A DNA stretch of 64,000 bases from Epiperipatus broadwayi (taxonomy: Eukaryota > Onychophora > Udeonychophora > Euonychophora > Peripatidae), in NCBI GenBank assembly GCA_028023455.1, contig JAQFVV010006336.1:558001-622000 (forward strand). Direction: 5' to 3'. A program made the position numbers and the translations under genes. The notes under the pieces were generated by a model. It had not been told where the DNA came from. It was given only the letters and a program-made list of their open reading frames with translations, and ran no database searches. Of the stretch, positions 36,841 through 49,967 are shown one piece after another (position 1 is the first letter of the stretch; each line of letters opens with the position of its first letter).

Positions 36841-37200
36841 TTTAAAAAAAAAAATCTTAACTTTAACATTTTGAGCAACTGAAACTATGGTGACCTGCCT
36901 AGAAAAACTCTGAAATCCCAATGTATGATGAAGAATATTAAGTCAGTTAGACACCATGTGATCATTGGTATAAAAGAAAAATTGTGAGAAAGTCAGACAG
37001 TCTACAAATATTTTTATTGCTTGTAGAGTCTCAACCAGTCCTAAAATTTTAAATAGCTATTTTGATTTTTATCAACCTGATGGCAGGCTGAAGTCTTAAA
37101 TAAGCAGATGCTTGTTGAGCATCTGACTTTTCATCATTATTCCAGAGAGGAGAGATGAACTACAACAGAATAACCAAAAAATTACCATCCATTTTATTCA
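36841..37200. other. Slightly higher-complexity segment with a small hairpin
   Basis: Composition rises above the background from about 36,880 to 37,170. It includes a perfect 8-base-arm hairpin, CAGATGCT-TGTTG-AGCATCTG (37105-37125). No coding frame persists. It may be the remains of an old element. Confidence 0.35.
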
Positions 37201-39350
37201 GAAAATTTTCTTTTCAAGAAATCTCATTTGTTATAGTCAACTACTAATATAAAAACAGACATATTGACTGATGGATTTCCTGTTTCATCATTATAATAAT
37301 AACATAACTTACACTATGGCACATGCACTTTACAAATAGAATGCTATTTATAATGAATACTCTCCAAACACAAGATCATTAACAAATTGCTGGATTTTTA
37401 TCAATTGCATAACGATGATAAACAGCTGATAAATTTGAGAAGAATTGTATTTCTACATTTTAAAACAAGTTGCTGGAAGTATTTTCCATAAATGATTATA
37501 AAAATAATTATTCTGTTCACTATACAATAGAATATTTATAAATCTAAAAAAGTGAATTCAATTTCAACTGCAGTTATAAAAGAGATCATATTTTAAAATA
37601 ATATTTTTAAAATCAAATATGCTTCATACAACCTTGCTACATCAGAAACAAATTTTGATTTAAAAGTAATAAAGATAATTCTTGGTAATAGATAATAAAC
37701 TTTCTTTATCACTGGTTGATCTTAATTATAAAAATAATAGAGTAAAGATCAAAAATGAATAAATTGTCTTTATATTTGGAATTAATAAAGTGCTGAATGC
37801 CCAAGATTTTCGATAAAATAAAATCTGTTTAAGGAATTAGACCGCTATTTATGATAAAACTAAAAATGTGTGTTTAATATCTAAAAATAATTTCATTAAG
37901 GATTATCCATGCATACTATGTGAATAACATTCAAAAAAGGATAATGGATTATTAAGAAATATTTTAAATGCTACTTATAAATTAATTATGGATCCTCCAA
38001 ACAAATATAGAATATAATGAACTACCAAGTTATTATTGAGGTTTAAATAGATTATCTGGAATTAATAATCATATTAAACAGAATTTCACATTTTTACACT
38101 GCTCCAGAATGGATAATATTCTAAAAGTGAAATGAATAGTTCCATAAATTAAGTGGATTATTTGATATACTTTCTACTTTATTAGTCATTCATATTATAA
38201 TGTTTTGTAAATGTCAATAAAGATTTTCTCAGATATTTCAGTATTCATGTATTTTATTAGATATTAGGATTACTGTTAAGGCTGAATAGGATTAAATGTA
38301 TTTTATGTGAGGATTGAGTTGTACAAATGTTAGCAGTTATTGAATGTAAATTAAATGGTTATTATCTAATAAATAGTAATGCTTATGATTTCTTAATATT
38401 TGACCTCAAAGTGGAATTAACTATCCTTATGTAGATGTGTAAGTCTGTAAGCAATATTTTATATATAATTCATACTTATTAATATTAATTCTTATTGTTA
38501 TCTAGTTTAGAATAAAGCAGCCTCATGATTTAAATGTACTTTGTGTTGATGAAGTAGGACTTTCCTGAAATTAAAGCCTAAAATTGAAACCAGAAGAGAC
38601 CTTAAAGCAAAAGTAAATAAGCCCATTGTTGTAAATTATTATTTATGGCTGCAAAGCAATGATTTATACATGCATACTGTAAAAGACTGAATTTGTTTTC
38701 CTTATTTGCAAATAAAATTTATAAATGATTGATTGGTAAAATAAAGCAATTAAGAGTGTTTATAAGACATTTAACTTTTATTATTATAATAATCACTATC
38801 GATCAATAATAAATTGAGGATTATTTTATGAGATATTGATACAACCTATTTCTATAAATGTGTTTGTTTTACAACACAGTATAATAAAGCACTTGATAAA
38901 TCCTAAATTCAAATTAGTTTAGGAAATAAGCAATAATATTTTATTAAAATGCATTATAAAATTTTTATTATTGTAGTTACTTGTTCTTGATTTTATATTA
39001 TGTAATAAAATAGTTGTTAATTTTAAATATTTCTATCTGTCATTCTTGAATAAATATTTTCATTTCATTTACATTTACTACATTAACTCTTAAATTGTTA
39101 TTTTCATTTAGATCCCGTTGGTAATTTATTTGGCCAAAATGCTATTTACAGTTATTGGACATAGCATGTGCCATCTCTTGGTCAATTTCTTCATTTTAGG
39201 TGTATTTTATAGAAAATTCAAAATTTAAAATTGTAGTTCTAAAAACGTTCACATATAGCATTATATTTTGAAAAAAAATTTTTTTTTCTTTGCTGGCTAT
39301 TAGTGCTTAGACCAGTCTCTTTTCTCTGATTGGATGCCTGCAAATCTGGA
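37201..39350. other. AT-rich intergenic stretch
   Basis: I see nothing beyond low-complexity A/T-rich DNA. Confidence 0.6.
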
Positions 39351-39354
39351 AATT

Positions 39355-40345
39355 GTGTTGTAGGTATTTCTAAATGACAAAGTCAGAAACTAAATGAAGA
39401 TGTTCTACACATTCGTAATTGATTTTAAAGAAAATAAATATATTTATTGTAATTTTTTACATTCATAAATAAGATTTTACATTACTTTATTGCAATATAA
39501 AGTTCGATTCAGACAATTTTAAATATTGCAAGAAAAATATGTTTGCAAAAGTAATCTCTTTTCAAGACTAGTTGTTGACACCTAACAACTGTAATTTGAA
39601 TAATAGGCATTTCTAAAGAAATCAAAATAAAATCTTTTATGCATTCATATTTTGAAGTAAATAATTATATCTATCATAATTTTTTACATTCATAAATAAG
39701 ATTTTACATTACTTTATTGAAATATAAAGTTTGATTTGAAAAATTTTAAATATTACAAAAAAAATATGTTTCGAGAAATGATTGATAATAAAAAACAATT
39801 ATCGCTATCAACTGTGATTAGGCGTTTCTAAATGACAAATTCAGAATTGAAAATGAAATGTAGTACGCTTTCATATTTTGAAATAAATAATTATATCTAT
39901 CAATTTTTTACATTCATAAATAAGATTTTACATTATTTTATCAAAATACAAAGTTTGGTTTGAAAAAATTTAAATATTATAAGAAAAATACAAGGAAACA
40001 ACTTGTTTGGGACTAGAAGCGTAGCAGCTTCTTTGAAGCAAAAAACAGTTTATTTAAAGTTATGTAAATTTAATTTAACAATTTTTTTCTTGTTTAATAA
40101 ATTATTTGTTTTTAATAAAAAAAATATGTTTGGAGAAATGATCGATAATAAAAAACAATTATCGCTACCGACCATAATTAGGCATCTCTAAATGACAAAT
40201 TCAGAACCAAAAATGAATATTTTAAAGTAAATAAGTATATCTATCATAATTTTTTACATTCATAAATAAGATTTTAAATTACTTTATTGAAATATAAAGT
40301 TTGATTCGAAAAATTTTAAATATTACAAAAAAAATAAGCTTGGGA
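39355..40345 (+). repeat. Four-unit ~225-bp minisatellite
   Basis: The phrase TTTTTACATTCATAAATAAG recurs at 39454, 39681, 39905 and 40251. The first three units are spaced 227 and 224 bases. Each unit also carries ATATAAAGTTYGATTYG, TTTTAAATATT and (GG)CRTTTCTAAATGACAAA. The spacing of the fourth is larger because about 120-130 unrelated bases sit between units 3 and 4. Divergence between units is about 10-15%, so the array is old. It encodes nothing. Confidence 0.9.
39990..40118. other. Insertion inside the minisatellite
   Basis: Here about 125 bases, beginning CAAGGAAACAACTTG, interrupt a unit that is continuous in units 1 and 2. The insert contains a short inverted pair, AGAAGC...GCTTCT (40015-40033). 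I see no terminal repeats or clear target duplication, so its origin is unknown. Confidence 0.6.
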
Positions 40346-41248
40346 AAAATTATAACTCTTCAGAAAAATAAATTACTTGACAGCTACAGACTGAATAATG
40401 ACACCACAGATTGGTTGAAATATAATTCTTTTGTTTTGCCACTGGATATTTTTTAAATGTTTTTTTTTTATATTTTTCTTCAGTTATTAATATTATTTTT
40501 AATGTTTCATTACATTTAACCAATTTGAATCCACAATTATTTAATTTTTAGAAGCTGAATTAAAAAAATTCTGTATATTTTAGATTAATATTTTAACAAT
40601 AGAAACTGACTGGAAATGAAACTGACAAATAATATTGTTTTCAGATTTAAGTAGTGGACCAATACAAAAATTAGACAAAGATTAAATAAGTTGAAGGAAT
40701 CAGTTAAAGGGATAAAAGGTCATATTAGAAATATATGTTTACACATTAAAACTCTTCTGGATAAAATACAAATTATAGTAATGGTATCTGAAACATAAAA
40801 TATTATTGGATAAAATGGTGTACATAAAACTTCTTTTATATTATCATATCCAATATCCATGCATTTATTAGTTTAATCCAGAGATAAAATTGTTATTTAA
40901 CTCTTTTACTTACTTTTGCTAGTTATATTTTAACACATAGAATAAATTATTCTTAGTTAAAGTTTGGAAATAAAAATAATAATTGTAGAGATTTTGTTAA
41001 AGAAAACAAGAGTAAAAATATACAGATTATTATTATTGTTGTTAAAAAAACCCTGAAAAATTATTTCATTAAATATTTACAATTTTATTAGAATCTATAA
41101 TAATTGCAAGTTGAAGTAAAAGAGATTTAGTGTAGATGCACTTTCTTTTTCTTGTCTCAACCAGGAATTGCAACCACCAGTGCATTTGTATGTATTTTTT
41201 AGCTATATTTTATGATTTTTATAATAATGGATGATCTTTTGAGTGTCT
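40346..41248. other. AT-rich intergenic stretch
   Basis: I see no gene or defined repeat. Confidence 0.6.
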
Positions 41249-41249
41249 G

Positions 41250-41285
<36 letters not shown>

Positions 41286-41286
41286 C
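41249..41286. repeat. Perfect 38-bp palindrome with (AT)13 core
   Basis: GTTATA, 26 bases of alternating AT, then TATAAC. It lies seven bases from the larger palindrome at 41293. Confidence 0.95.
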
Positions 41287-41292
41287 ATTATT

Positions 41293-41302
41293 CCATGAAA
41301 AG

Positions 41303-41344
<42 letters not shown>

Positions 41345-41354
41345 CTTTTCATGG
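41293..41354. repeat. Perfect 62-bp palindrome with (AT)17 core
   Basis: CCATGAAAAGCTTT (41293-41306), 34 bases of alternating AT, then AAAGCTTTTCATGG (41341-41354). The 14-base non-AT arms match perfectly. It is capable of forming a cruciform and would be prone to instability. Confidence 0.95.
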
Positions 41355-41839
41355 ATTAATGACAAAAAGCAGCTACCTTGTGCCTATAAGGTGGATAAGT
41401 AAACTTTAACTTTTTTAGGTAACTGTGTCACAACAAACTAACCAACTATCTAATAATAGTAAAAAATGGGTACTTATCTTTTCATAATTAGAAGATAATA
41501 TAAAAATAAAAAAATACTCAAGCCCTCACATCTAGCAATTAGCAATTTTCTAGTGAGTAAGATCTTCTCCATCTCTTTCTTTTGGGAAGATGTTGGAGAG
41601 ATGTCTGACATATAGTGATATTTTTAGACATTTTTATTTGGCTTTAATTATGGTATATTATAAATTAAAATGTATATGTCATAAATAAATATTTCAACAA
41701 GCCACAAACAAAATAAATATCCAAGGGCATTTGTAGTCTGGATCTATTGTAATAAATATATATGACCAGTTAGATGAAATCATTTTAAATTTATATATAT
41801 ATTATATTTAATGTTTTCATAGCTGTATGATGTAGATAA
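41355..41839. other. AT-rich spacer
   Basis: No gene is seen between the palindromes and the fold-back element. Confidence 0.6.
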
Positions 41840-42300
41840 ATTAATAGTTTTTGGACTGAATCATGTATTATTATCCATTACATACTGATATTTTGATGGA
41901 CTAGCATCTGCCATTATCAAGGTTAATTGTTGAAAGAAAAATCATTAGATCTCATACAATAAGGTGACTCAGTGAAAGATAAAAAATGAGATTCATCTTG
42001 AAGTAGTTCAGCATTCACAATATGAAGCTTATCAAAATGTTTATTTCCCTCAGTTTTTTCACCTATTAAATTTAAATTAATATTAGATAAAATGAGAGGT
42101 TTCCACATAGCTGGAATACATTGTGCTTCATCAGCCCTATTTAAACCAGTAGGTCTCTCATCTCACACTGAGGTATGTTATTGTTTTAGATCTAATGATT
42201 TTTCTTTCAAAAGTTAACCTTGATAATGGCAGATGCTAGTCTGTTGAAATATCGGTATGTAATGGAAAATAATACATGGTTCAGCCCAAAAACTATTAAT
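41840..42300. mobile_element. Fold-back / MITE-like element with ~120-bp arms
   Basis: Arms 41840-41958 and 42181-42300 are inverted copies at about 90% identity. Both begin, at the outer end, ATTAATAGTTTTTGG and share GACTAGCATCTGCCATTATC and GAAAGAAAAATCATTAGATCT. The central ~220 bases are single-copy within the element. They hold a minus-strand open stretch (42108 to about 41,960) with a phrase PAMWKPLILS. A diverged relative of part of that centre lies at about 52,320-52,450. No transposase is present. TA-rich flanks would suit a Tc1/mariner-type or fold-back element, but I cannot assign the superfamily. Confidence 0.8.
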
Positions 42301-42314
42301 ATATATATATATAG

Positions 42315-42660
42315 TACCACTAGTGAATAACTTTATATGTTTCATAATTTAAAAAAAAAAAAGATTAGTTTTAAGATTTTTAAAATGAAATTTTGCAAAA
42401 ACAAAGATTGCATCATATTTTTCTTTTCAAATAAAAGTTCTTAGCAAGAGAGGGGAGAAATCTAAAATAGAATTAGAGAAAATTTTTTTCTCTTTCTCTT
42501 TGTAAAGAAAACTTTTATAATGTATAAAATTAGTCTGTAAAAAAATGTTTATAAAATTTTCAAAAATGTAATTAATTAGTTTATAAGATTGCTGATTAAA
42601 TTGCATTAATTAAAAAACTGTAAACTATCTTATCAAGATCATTTACATGAATCTGAACAA
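42315..42660. other. AT-rich intergenic stretch
   Basis: I see no gene or defined repeat. Confidence 0.6.
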
Positions 42661-42679
42661 TGATTAAGATATGATCAGT

Positions 42680-43125
42680 TTGGATTATTATTCAGTTTGG
42701 ACAGAATGCAGAATCCAAACAAGCAGAGATCCAGATATTCAGAAACTGTAAATGCAATAGTAAGACAGTAAATTACTGCTGTGGTCAACATCTATGAAAA
42801 AGTCATAGATCTAGTAACATGTGTTACTAGACAACTTTAGGATATTCAGATGGGCTCAGGCCCCAAAAACCCTCAACAAAAAGAAATTCAACTGAATCTT
42901 TCCAGAACTAATGCCCGTAACAATGCCTAGATTGCAAGTAAATGCTGTGGCAAACTCTCTCCCATTGTCAACACAAAGAATAAAAAACAAGCCCTGGAAC
43001 CTACATGGAGACCAAAAAGTCAATCGGTTGGAAACTGACAATTATAAAAACCTACATAAAGATGCTTTAAATATATTCTGATCTCAGTCTATGCTCTTTA
43101 TTTTAAATGAATAAACTTTAAATAA
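42680..43125 (+). other. Higher-complexity, possibly decayed coding block
   Basis: From about 42,690 to 43,060 the composition is richer. One plus-strand frame reads GPKNPQQKEIQLNLS, NARNNA, a TAG, then IASKCCGKLSPIVNTKNKK and EPTWRPKS before ending at TGA near 43,040. Poly-A-signal-like AATAAA lies near 43,110. It could be the decayed 3' part of a transcript or retroelement. I recognise no domain. Confidence 0.25.
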
Positions 43126-43960
43126 AAGATTATTATAAATATATCATAAAGTCATTTATATTTTTCTTATGTCAAATTTTTTATTGTGTTATTTTATATT
43201 ATATTAAATATATGTGCGCATAAATAATTAAATATTAGTTTGCTTTAATTGGTATTTTGTCTATTTTCTCTTTCTCTCTTGTCACTGCATTACCAGTAAA
43301 TTAGTGTAGAGTTATTTTATATGTTAAGTCAATATGCTGGATCCTAAGACAGTGTGAGCTAGTCATAATATATTTCAAGCACTGGATTGTGTGCCTGTTG
43401 TCTGAAGCATACTGATTATATAACTTATGATTGGCTGATTCCAGAGGTTGATCCTAAAAAATAAAATGCTTTGGGTGGTAGGGGTTTGAATCTAGCAGTC
43501 GAGGTGGGACACAGTCTGGAAATGTGATTGTGTTATACTTTGCATAGTTTGATCTGCATGGATATCATTGATGGCTCTGCTAACAATGGTATTCTTTTCT
43601 CTGCTTGCAGGGGTGACCATTTGTGTAATATTACAATATAAATTATGTTGAAAGGTGTTTAAACCCAGTTAAATAATCTTTTAAATGGACCCAGTTCAAT
43701 ATATATATATATATATAGTGACTTTTAGCTTTATCCATAGGGCTAATAGTTCAGTGATATAGTGGTTCAGTAATCAAATTTTGTAGTAAGTCAACTGTCT
43801 TATTGCTTAAAAATTACATGCTGATATATTCTTTGAGCCAAATTATAATAACTATTATAAAATTTAATAGTTTTAAATGTCATTTTAAAAAACCTGTGCA
43901 TAATTTAAAATGTTTAATATTGCAGGGTATCATTACCCTGAAATTTAAGTGATTTAATTT
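43126..43960. other. Intergenic stretch
   Basis: No gene is seen. A short block at 43,440-43,620 is richer in G and contains GGGGTTTGAATCT, a B-box-like sequence, which may be a very old SINE remnant. A (TA)n tract lies at 43,700-43,718. Confidence 0.45.
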
Positions 43961-43962
43961 TA

Positions 43963-44052
43963 AAAATATTAAGAGTAAAATTACCTTAATATTAATTATT
44001 AGTGTGTAAAATATTAAGAGTAAAACTACTTTAATATTAATTATTAGTGTGT
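43963..44052. repeat. 45-bp tandem duplication
   Basis: Units 43963-44007 and 44008-44052 match at 43 of 45 bases (AAAATATTAAGAGTAAAA at the start, TTATTAGTGTGT at the end). Confidence 0.9.
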
Positions 44053-47000
44053 TAAAGGTTAATATTAGAGTTAAAATATAAAGATAAGTTTAAATCTTTA
44101 ATGTTAAAGTTATTAATATTTAAATTATTTATTAATAAAAGGCATTTTATTTAAATAACTTTTTAATGAGAATTATGCTTTATTTAATGATAGTTATAAT
44201 AAAAATTTATTTATTTAAATAATTTTTAAATTAGTTATTAAAAAGTTAAATAATTAATTATATGAGTTAAGTTATTTATTTTCAAGTAAAAGAATGCACT
44301 GCTGTATGAGCACACAAGCAATGTACATTTTATTTCAACTTCCTTGTTAACAGAATGTTAACAATTATTTTCAGATATTTTTATTTTAAAATATTGCCTA
44401 AAATATTCTGGGAGTTTAAATCAAGTAATATAAATATGTTTAAAAGAATAATATAAAATAATGTTTTATTCAAAATAATGTAATATGTTATGTAATATTT
44501 TGTTTTATTTTGATTATAATACATTCTTACTTTTCTAAATAACTTATTTTAAAGTTGTGATAATAATTAATATCTAAACAAGATAATTAGATTAGGTTAA
44601 TTTTAATATTTCCCAGAATACTAATTAATTTTTAAAGTCTAATAACTACAGGCCAAAAGTTGATAGACTAAATATTAATTTCATTTATTAAAACTCAGTC
44701 ACATGACATAGCTTATATATAGAACTAGTAAAGATGATAACATACTCAGTTACTTCCTTGTTCATTTAATTGTTAAATTTTTATTAAGTTTTAATTGCTT
44801 TTAATAAATTTTTGTTTTTTTTAAAAGCAAAATATGAATTGCTAATTTAATTCATTAAAGCTCAGAAGATTTAAACTGAAACTACTAAAACTTAAAATTT
44901 GCATTACAAGAAAGTATGACTGGAAAGTCAACAAAATCTTTACTAATGATTACATTCTTATGTGACTTAAGGGTTTTGAGGAATTTATATATGAGTCAGC
45001 ATTGTATCATAAGAAATTTTATTGATTCTAACTTACTTATTACAAATAGACATTTTCAGAAGTTAAATTTATTACATATAGGAATATTAAGACTGATGAA
45101 AACATTAAACTATTTAAATACTAGTGAGCAGTTTTTATTTAAGAGAAAAATATTTTTACTTAAATATCTGCACTTCAAAAGGAGGTTTTCTCTAGATTTA
45201 TTATTTTAGAAGTGATGGACTATTGAATTATAGATTGTAGAACCTGTCTATGGATAGTAAGAATTTATTAGTATTTTTAGTGAATTTAATTATATTGTAA
45301 CATGAAAATAATTAATTTAATCCAAATTATATTTCCTTGAATTATTAAAATGTATTTTAAATATACATTAAGAATAAATGTCTTTTTAAACTTATTATAA
45401 TATGTATTGTTATGAACTTTAAGCATCAATTTAAAAAATGATAACACATATATTGAAATATAAATTATTTTAAACACTATTACATTTAAAAAAAAAAGTT
45501 GTCTTTTGTTTTCTAATATTAACATAAATGGAGTAAAAATTCTTGTCCACTGGATATTGTTGTCATATATAATTCAACAAAAATAAGGAAAAACACTTTT
45601 CTGAATTAATAACATTAAAGTTATTGACTTCTGTTACTTCATGGAAGTTTATTTAATTATGACATGCAATTAAAAGACAATAACCCTGGATATTTAATGA
45701 ATAGAATATTCAGACATTATTATTATCTTTGAATTATATTTTTAAAACATGAATGCTCTTAAATTAATTTTATTCAAGCATTATAATATTACCCTGCTTT
45801 TATTATAAATGTTTGCTCATTTCTTTATCATTATTGTGAATCCAGAAGACTGCTCTACTATAGAATATATTATTTTTTTCAAAGGAATAAATACTCCTCA
45901 AATTTTATCATCAATATATGCTTTCCAAAAGATAAAAATAAATAATATAATATTATATAGAAAAGTTAAAGATGCAATGGTATTTGTATTTATTTTGAAA
46001 TATATTTCATGAAAGATAAAAGGCCATAAATATTTTCTTATGCTAGTGTTACATGGAAATTTATTGCTAGTGTTTATTTTAAGATGTTTTATGCATAGTT
46101 TGAATTTTGCTGTGTTTATATAGATTGGAGAAATCTTCAATGTTTTCAGAAAGAAATTTACAGTGACTGTATTCTGTTAAATGGTTGAAACACTAAGAAT
46201 GAATGACTTTTATTTTTATTTTACTTGGTAATAAGGTATAGTTTTAAGTCTCAATATTTATGATGCTGCATTATGCTATATATTTTTTTATTTAATTTTA
46301 TGCATTGTTCTTGTGTATAATTTTATAAAGTATTTATAAGCTGCATTTGTCCAAAAGTTCACAGAATATTTCCATTTTATTATGTTGCATTTTAAAAGTG
46401 TTATGTTGAATCACTTTTTATTATGTTATTTAGTTGAATGCGTATGCTTATGATAAACAATAGAAGATGCTCTATATTTTATTGGCTATTTTTTACACCA
46501 TAATTTATTTTATTAAATAATATTTGGCAATAATTATTTACATTATAAACTTTACACATTAGTTTGTTATTGTATAATTTAAGAAATTGGGCTTTAGTCT
46601 CTCTTGGTTTTTAATATATACTTCTATCTTGCCAGTGTTTTCAGAGATTGTGACTCTGTCTCTCCTATCTTATGACATTTTCTATGAATTATATCATTCT
46701 TTATCTCATATTTAAGTATAAAATGCTTTATTTAAGACAAATATTAGTATTTTTATTGTATTTTGATGATTTATTATCATAGTTACATGTATAGCAATAG
46801 AGTCCTAGCTTATAAATTGCTCTCAGATGTAATGTTTTATTCATTGAATTGATGACATCATCTGATTTTTGCCCAAAATGTGAATTTATGTATCATATAT
46901 TTTTTATAAAGACCAGTTTATCTTATTGCCATGACTTTAGCCTGGCAATCAATCTATTTTATAGTGCTGATGTATATCATTTTATTTTCAGCTGCATTCT

Positions 47001-48840
47001 TGGTAAATAAGTGTAGGATGTTATTAATTTGATGTGTAAATCTTGTTGCTGTGCTTTTCCAGTATTTCAGGATGTAAACCAAATAAGCATTTAATTTAAA
47101 AATTAAAATTATATTTTTGGCATCAATAAATAATATGCATCTCCTTAATCAGTTATTTCACTGCTGGATTAGTAAGTGGTATTTGAAAAGTAGTAAATAC
47201 ATTCAAATGGGATAATATAATGGAATGGTTGTGTTGTAAGATTAGTAAGTTATTATAATATTAATATTGCAGAAAGTTTCATGAAGCAATTAATAATGGT
47301 TTTATTTACTATTTATTTACTATTTTTATACATTTATCTGTAAACTATACAGTTAAACTTTTAACTTTGTGGTGGATTGTATAATAGGAGATTTAAATGA
47401 TTTACACTTATAATATTATCAATATTAAAGTTTTGTATGTTAAGTGTCTTTATTGTAAAAATAAATGTTATTTTTATCATTAATTTTCTTTTGATTATTT
47501 ATCATTATTCACACATATATTATTCACAAATCTAAATATTACAAAGTTTATTATAATTTTTTTTCTTAATTGGATGTGTTGAGAGTATAATAACATATTT
47601 TATCTGACATAAAAATCACTTTATGAAATTGCATTTCATATGTAAAGAAAGCATCTAAGAAATTGATTATTTTATATGGTCATTATTAAAGGATCACTAT
47701 AATAAATATGATGTGTTAACATATCATGATTTTGTATTAAAATCATTTTATTTCATTTAGAAAAGTATTTTGATTATTTATCATAAATTTAAATGATAGA
47801 ATTGAATTGATTAATTTAAGTTCAAAAGTAATTGTATAGGATGTATTAGTGTTATTTTCAGTGGCCATAAAATTCTATATTCACTCATTATATCTAAATG
47901 CTCTCCTAGTAAATTATTTTATTCCAAATTAAGAATGTGTCATGTTTATTTTTAATAATTAAAATTATTATTGTTATAGTAATCTTAGGGAAATATTATC
48001 TTAAGAGTAAGAATATATCTCACTATGAAATTACCAGGATCCCATTCTTTATGTAATAGTCATAAATTTAAATGAAACGAAGAAAGCTCCCATTAATTAA
48101 ACTGCAGTTTAAGAGAACATTGAGATATTAATTTATGGAAGAATATTAAAAAAAGATTTTATTTTAAAGATTTTTTATTTATTTATGTTTTTATATCACT
48201 GTTTGATTGTGGGTAACATGTTAGTAGGATATCTGTCATGGTTGTTAGATAGCCTATGATTGGAAAAGGTGTTGTAGGTGGAATTTTAAATATAACCTAA
48301 CCCTATAATGATGTATGCTTCTGATAATAAGATCGATAATAATTATAAGAGTGATTATAAAAAGTTTCCTCCTCTTAAATTTTACTAAATGTAGCATTTT
48401 GCTTTAATAAAACTTAGTCATTATTGTTATTCTTTACTCTTATTGTTCTTATTATCATAACATAAGATATTTAGAACCCTTCTGAGCTTAGCCCACAGTA
48501 CTATTATTTTTAGATATTATCCACAATCGATCATTAACACTATCTGTACATTGATTGGGTCATTTGATCATTTTTCTTAGATTATAATTCTGCCTTGCCC
48601 AATGTGTTGGCTGTTCACTTGGTGAAGAGTTCCAGTTAAGAGTCATGGTTATGTGTTGCAGCTGACTTATCTGCTGATGATCATTAACTTTTTAGGTTAA
48701 AATATATAAAGTGCTACCAATATTACTTAAACAGCATATTTTTATATGATAGGATGAAATTAAGCCCAACAGTGTTTTTTAACATTTTGTTAAATATATT
48801 CTAAACAAAAACATATAATAAAGTCTTTTTTTGCAAAGTT
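44053..48840. other. AT-rich intergenic stretch
   Basis: No recognised gene is present. A 97-codon frame (44916-45209) is longer than most in this base composition. Its Leu/Phe/Lys/Asn-rich translation shows no motif, so I leave it unannotated. Other open frames here overlap on both strands and behave like chance. Confidence 0.5.
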
Positions 48841-48959
48841 TAATTATGGACTCTCTCTCTATATTTTTCATAAGCTCAGCACATAACTATATATATATAT
48901 ATATATATATAATTATGGACTCTCTCTCTATATTTTTCATAAGCTCAGCACATAACTAT
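48841..48959. repeat. Exact 50-bp direct duplication separated by (TA)n
   Basis: The 50-base unit TAATTATGGACTCTCTCTCT...CACATAACTAT occurs at 48841-48890 and again, without a mismatch, at 48910-48959 (period 69). The gap between them is filled by (TA)n. Perfect identity implies a recent event. Confidence 0.95.
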
Positions 48960-49960
48960 TACCACAAATTGATTCATGCTCATTATTCTAAATATAGCTT
49001 TTGTTTCCTTTTTATTGCTTATCTGATTTCCTTAATATTTTAACATTACTGTACTATTTCAATTATATAGTATTTAATATTCCAGTCAGCTAATTTTTTT
49101 AATAATTTTTTTTTTTTGGATATTTATTTTTATTCCATATTGTGCCAGGCATTATCAAATGGCCTTGCACAAAGTCTGTATTAAGCACAACAAATATAAA
49201 AATGTGCTAGATTAAAAAGAAGTTGAGTCTGAGAATTAAAATACCCACACACACCAATTTAAAGTAATATGAAATTGACATGCAAAATATTGTATAATAA
49301 ACTCATGTGTTTTTTTTCCTTTTTGTATATTTTTTATGATATGTCATTATATGTATTTGCTTTTTTTTATTTTCCAACATACTTGTATATTTTTTTAATT
49401 ACTTTTCTAAAGATTGTAATTTATTCCATAAGCAAATAATGTTAATTGCTTTTGCAAAAATCTGATCAAAAGCAAAATGTTTGATAATGCTATAATTAAA
49501 ATGTTATCTTTTCTTTTTTTGTATATAAAGTAGAAATTCTTTTGAATAAAAATAGCTGTAATCAAGTGGTCTGGGCAGTCAAAATGGAAACCATTATGAC
49601 AAACTTAAAATGTAGAATTTAATCGGAAAAATATAAAGGAATGTTTATAATCTAAGTGATAAGCTAAATTAAAAGGATTGGCTGGTTCATTCTTCTCAGA
49701 GGGATATCTGAATTGGTTTTTATTAGTGGTATTGATAGTGCTGTGGGATTCATTCTTTCTTTGGCAGTCATTCTGGGCAAGTCATTCACTACTTTGGCTC
49801 CAGAATTGGTAAATCATCTAGCCATTTGGATTAATTTACAGCAGATATTTTCTAAGAACAAATCCATTGTACAGTTCTTTTAAGAACTAATGATTTTTTA
49901 AGATTTAATGAACCAGTCAAGATAGCAAATGAACATTGAATAAAAATTATTATCATATAC
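48960..49960. other. AT-rich intergenic stretch
   Basis: I see no gene. Homopolymer T runs occur near 49,107-49,118 and 49,360. Confidence 0.6.
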
Positions 49961-49967
49961 AAACAGA

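Noticed and set aside
37105-37125. 8-bp-arm hairpin resembling a transcription terminator
   Set aside because: No gene lies upstream, there is no T-run, and the genome is eukaryotic.
39355-40345. Regularly spaced repeat, considered as a CRISPR-like array
   Set aside because: Units of about 225 bases are similar along their whole length, with no unique spacers between short repeats. The genome is plainly eukaryotic.
44916-45209. A 97-codon plus-strand open frame
   Set aside because: It is longer than typical for this composition, but has no motif, no splice context and chance-like amino-acid content. I kept it only as a note in the intergenic entry.
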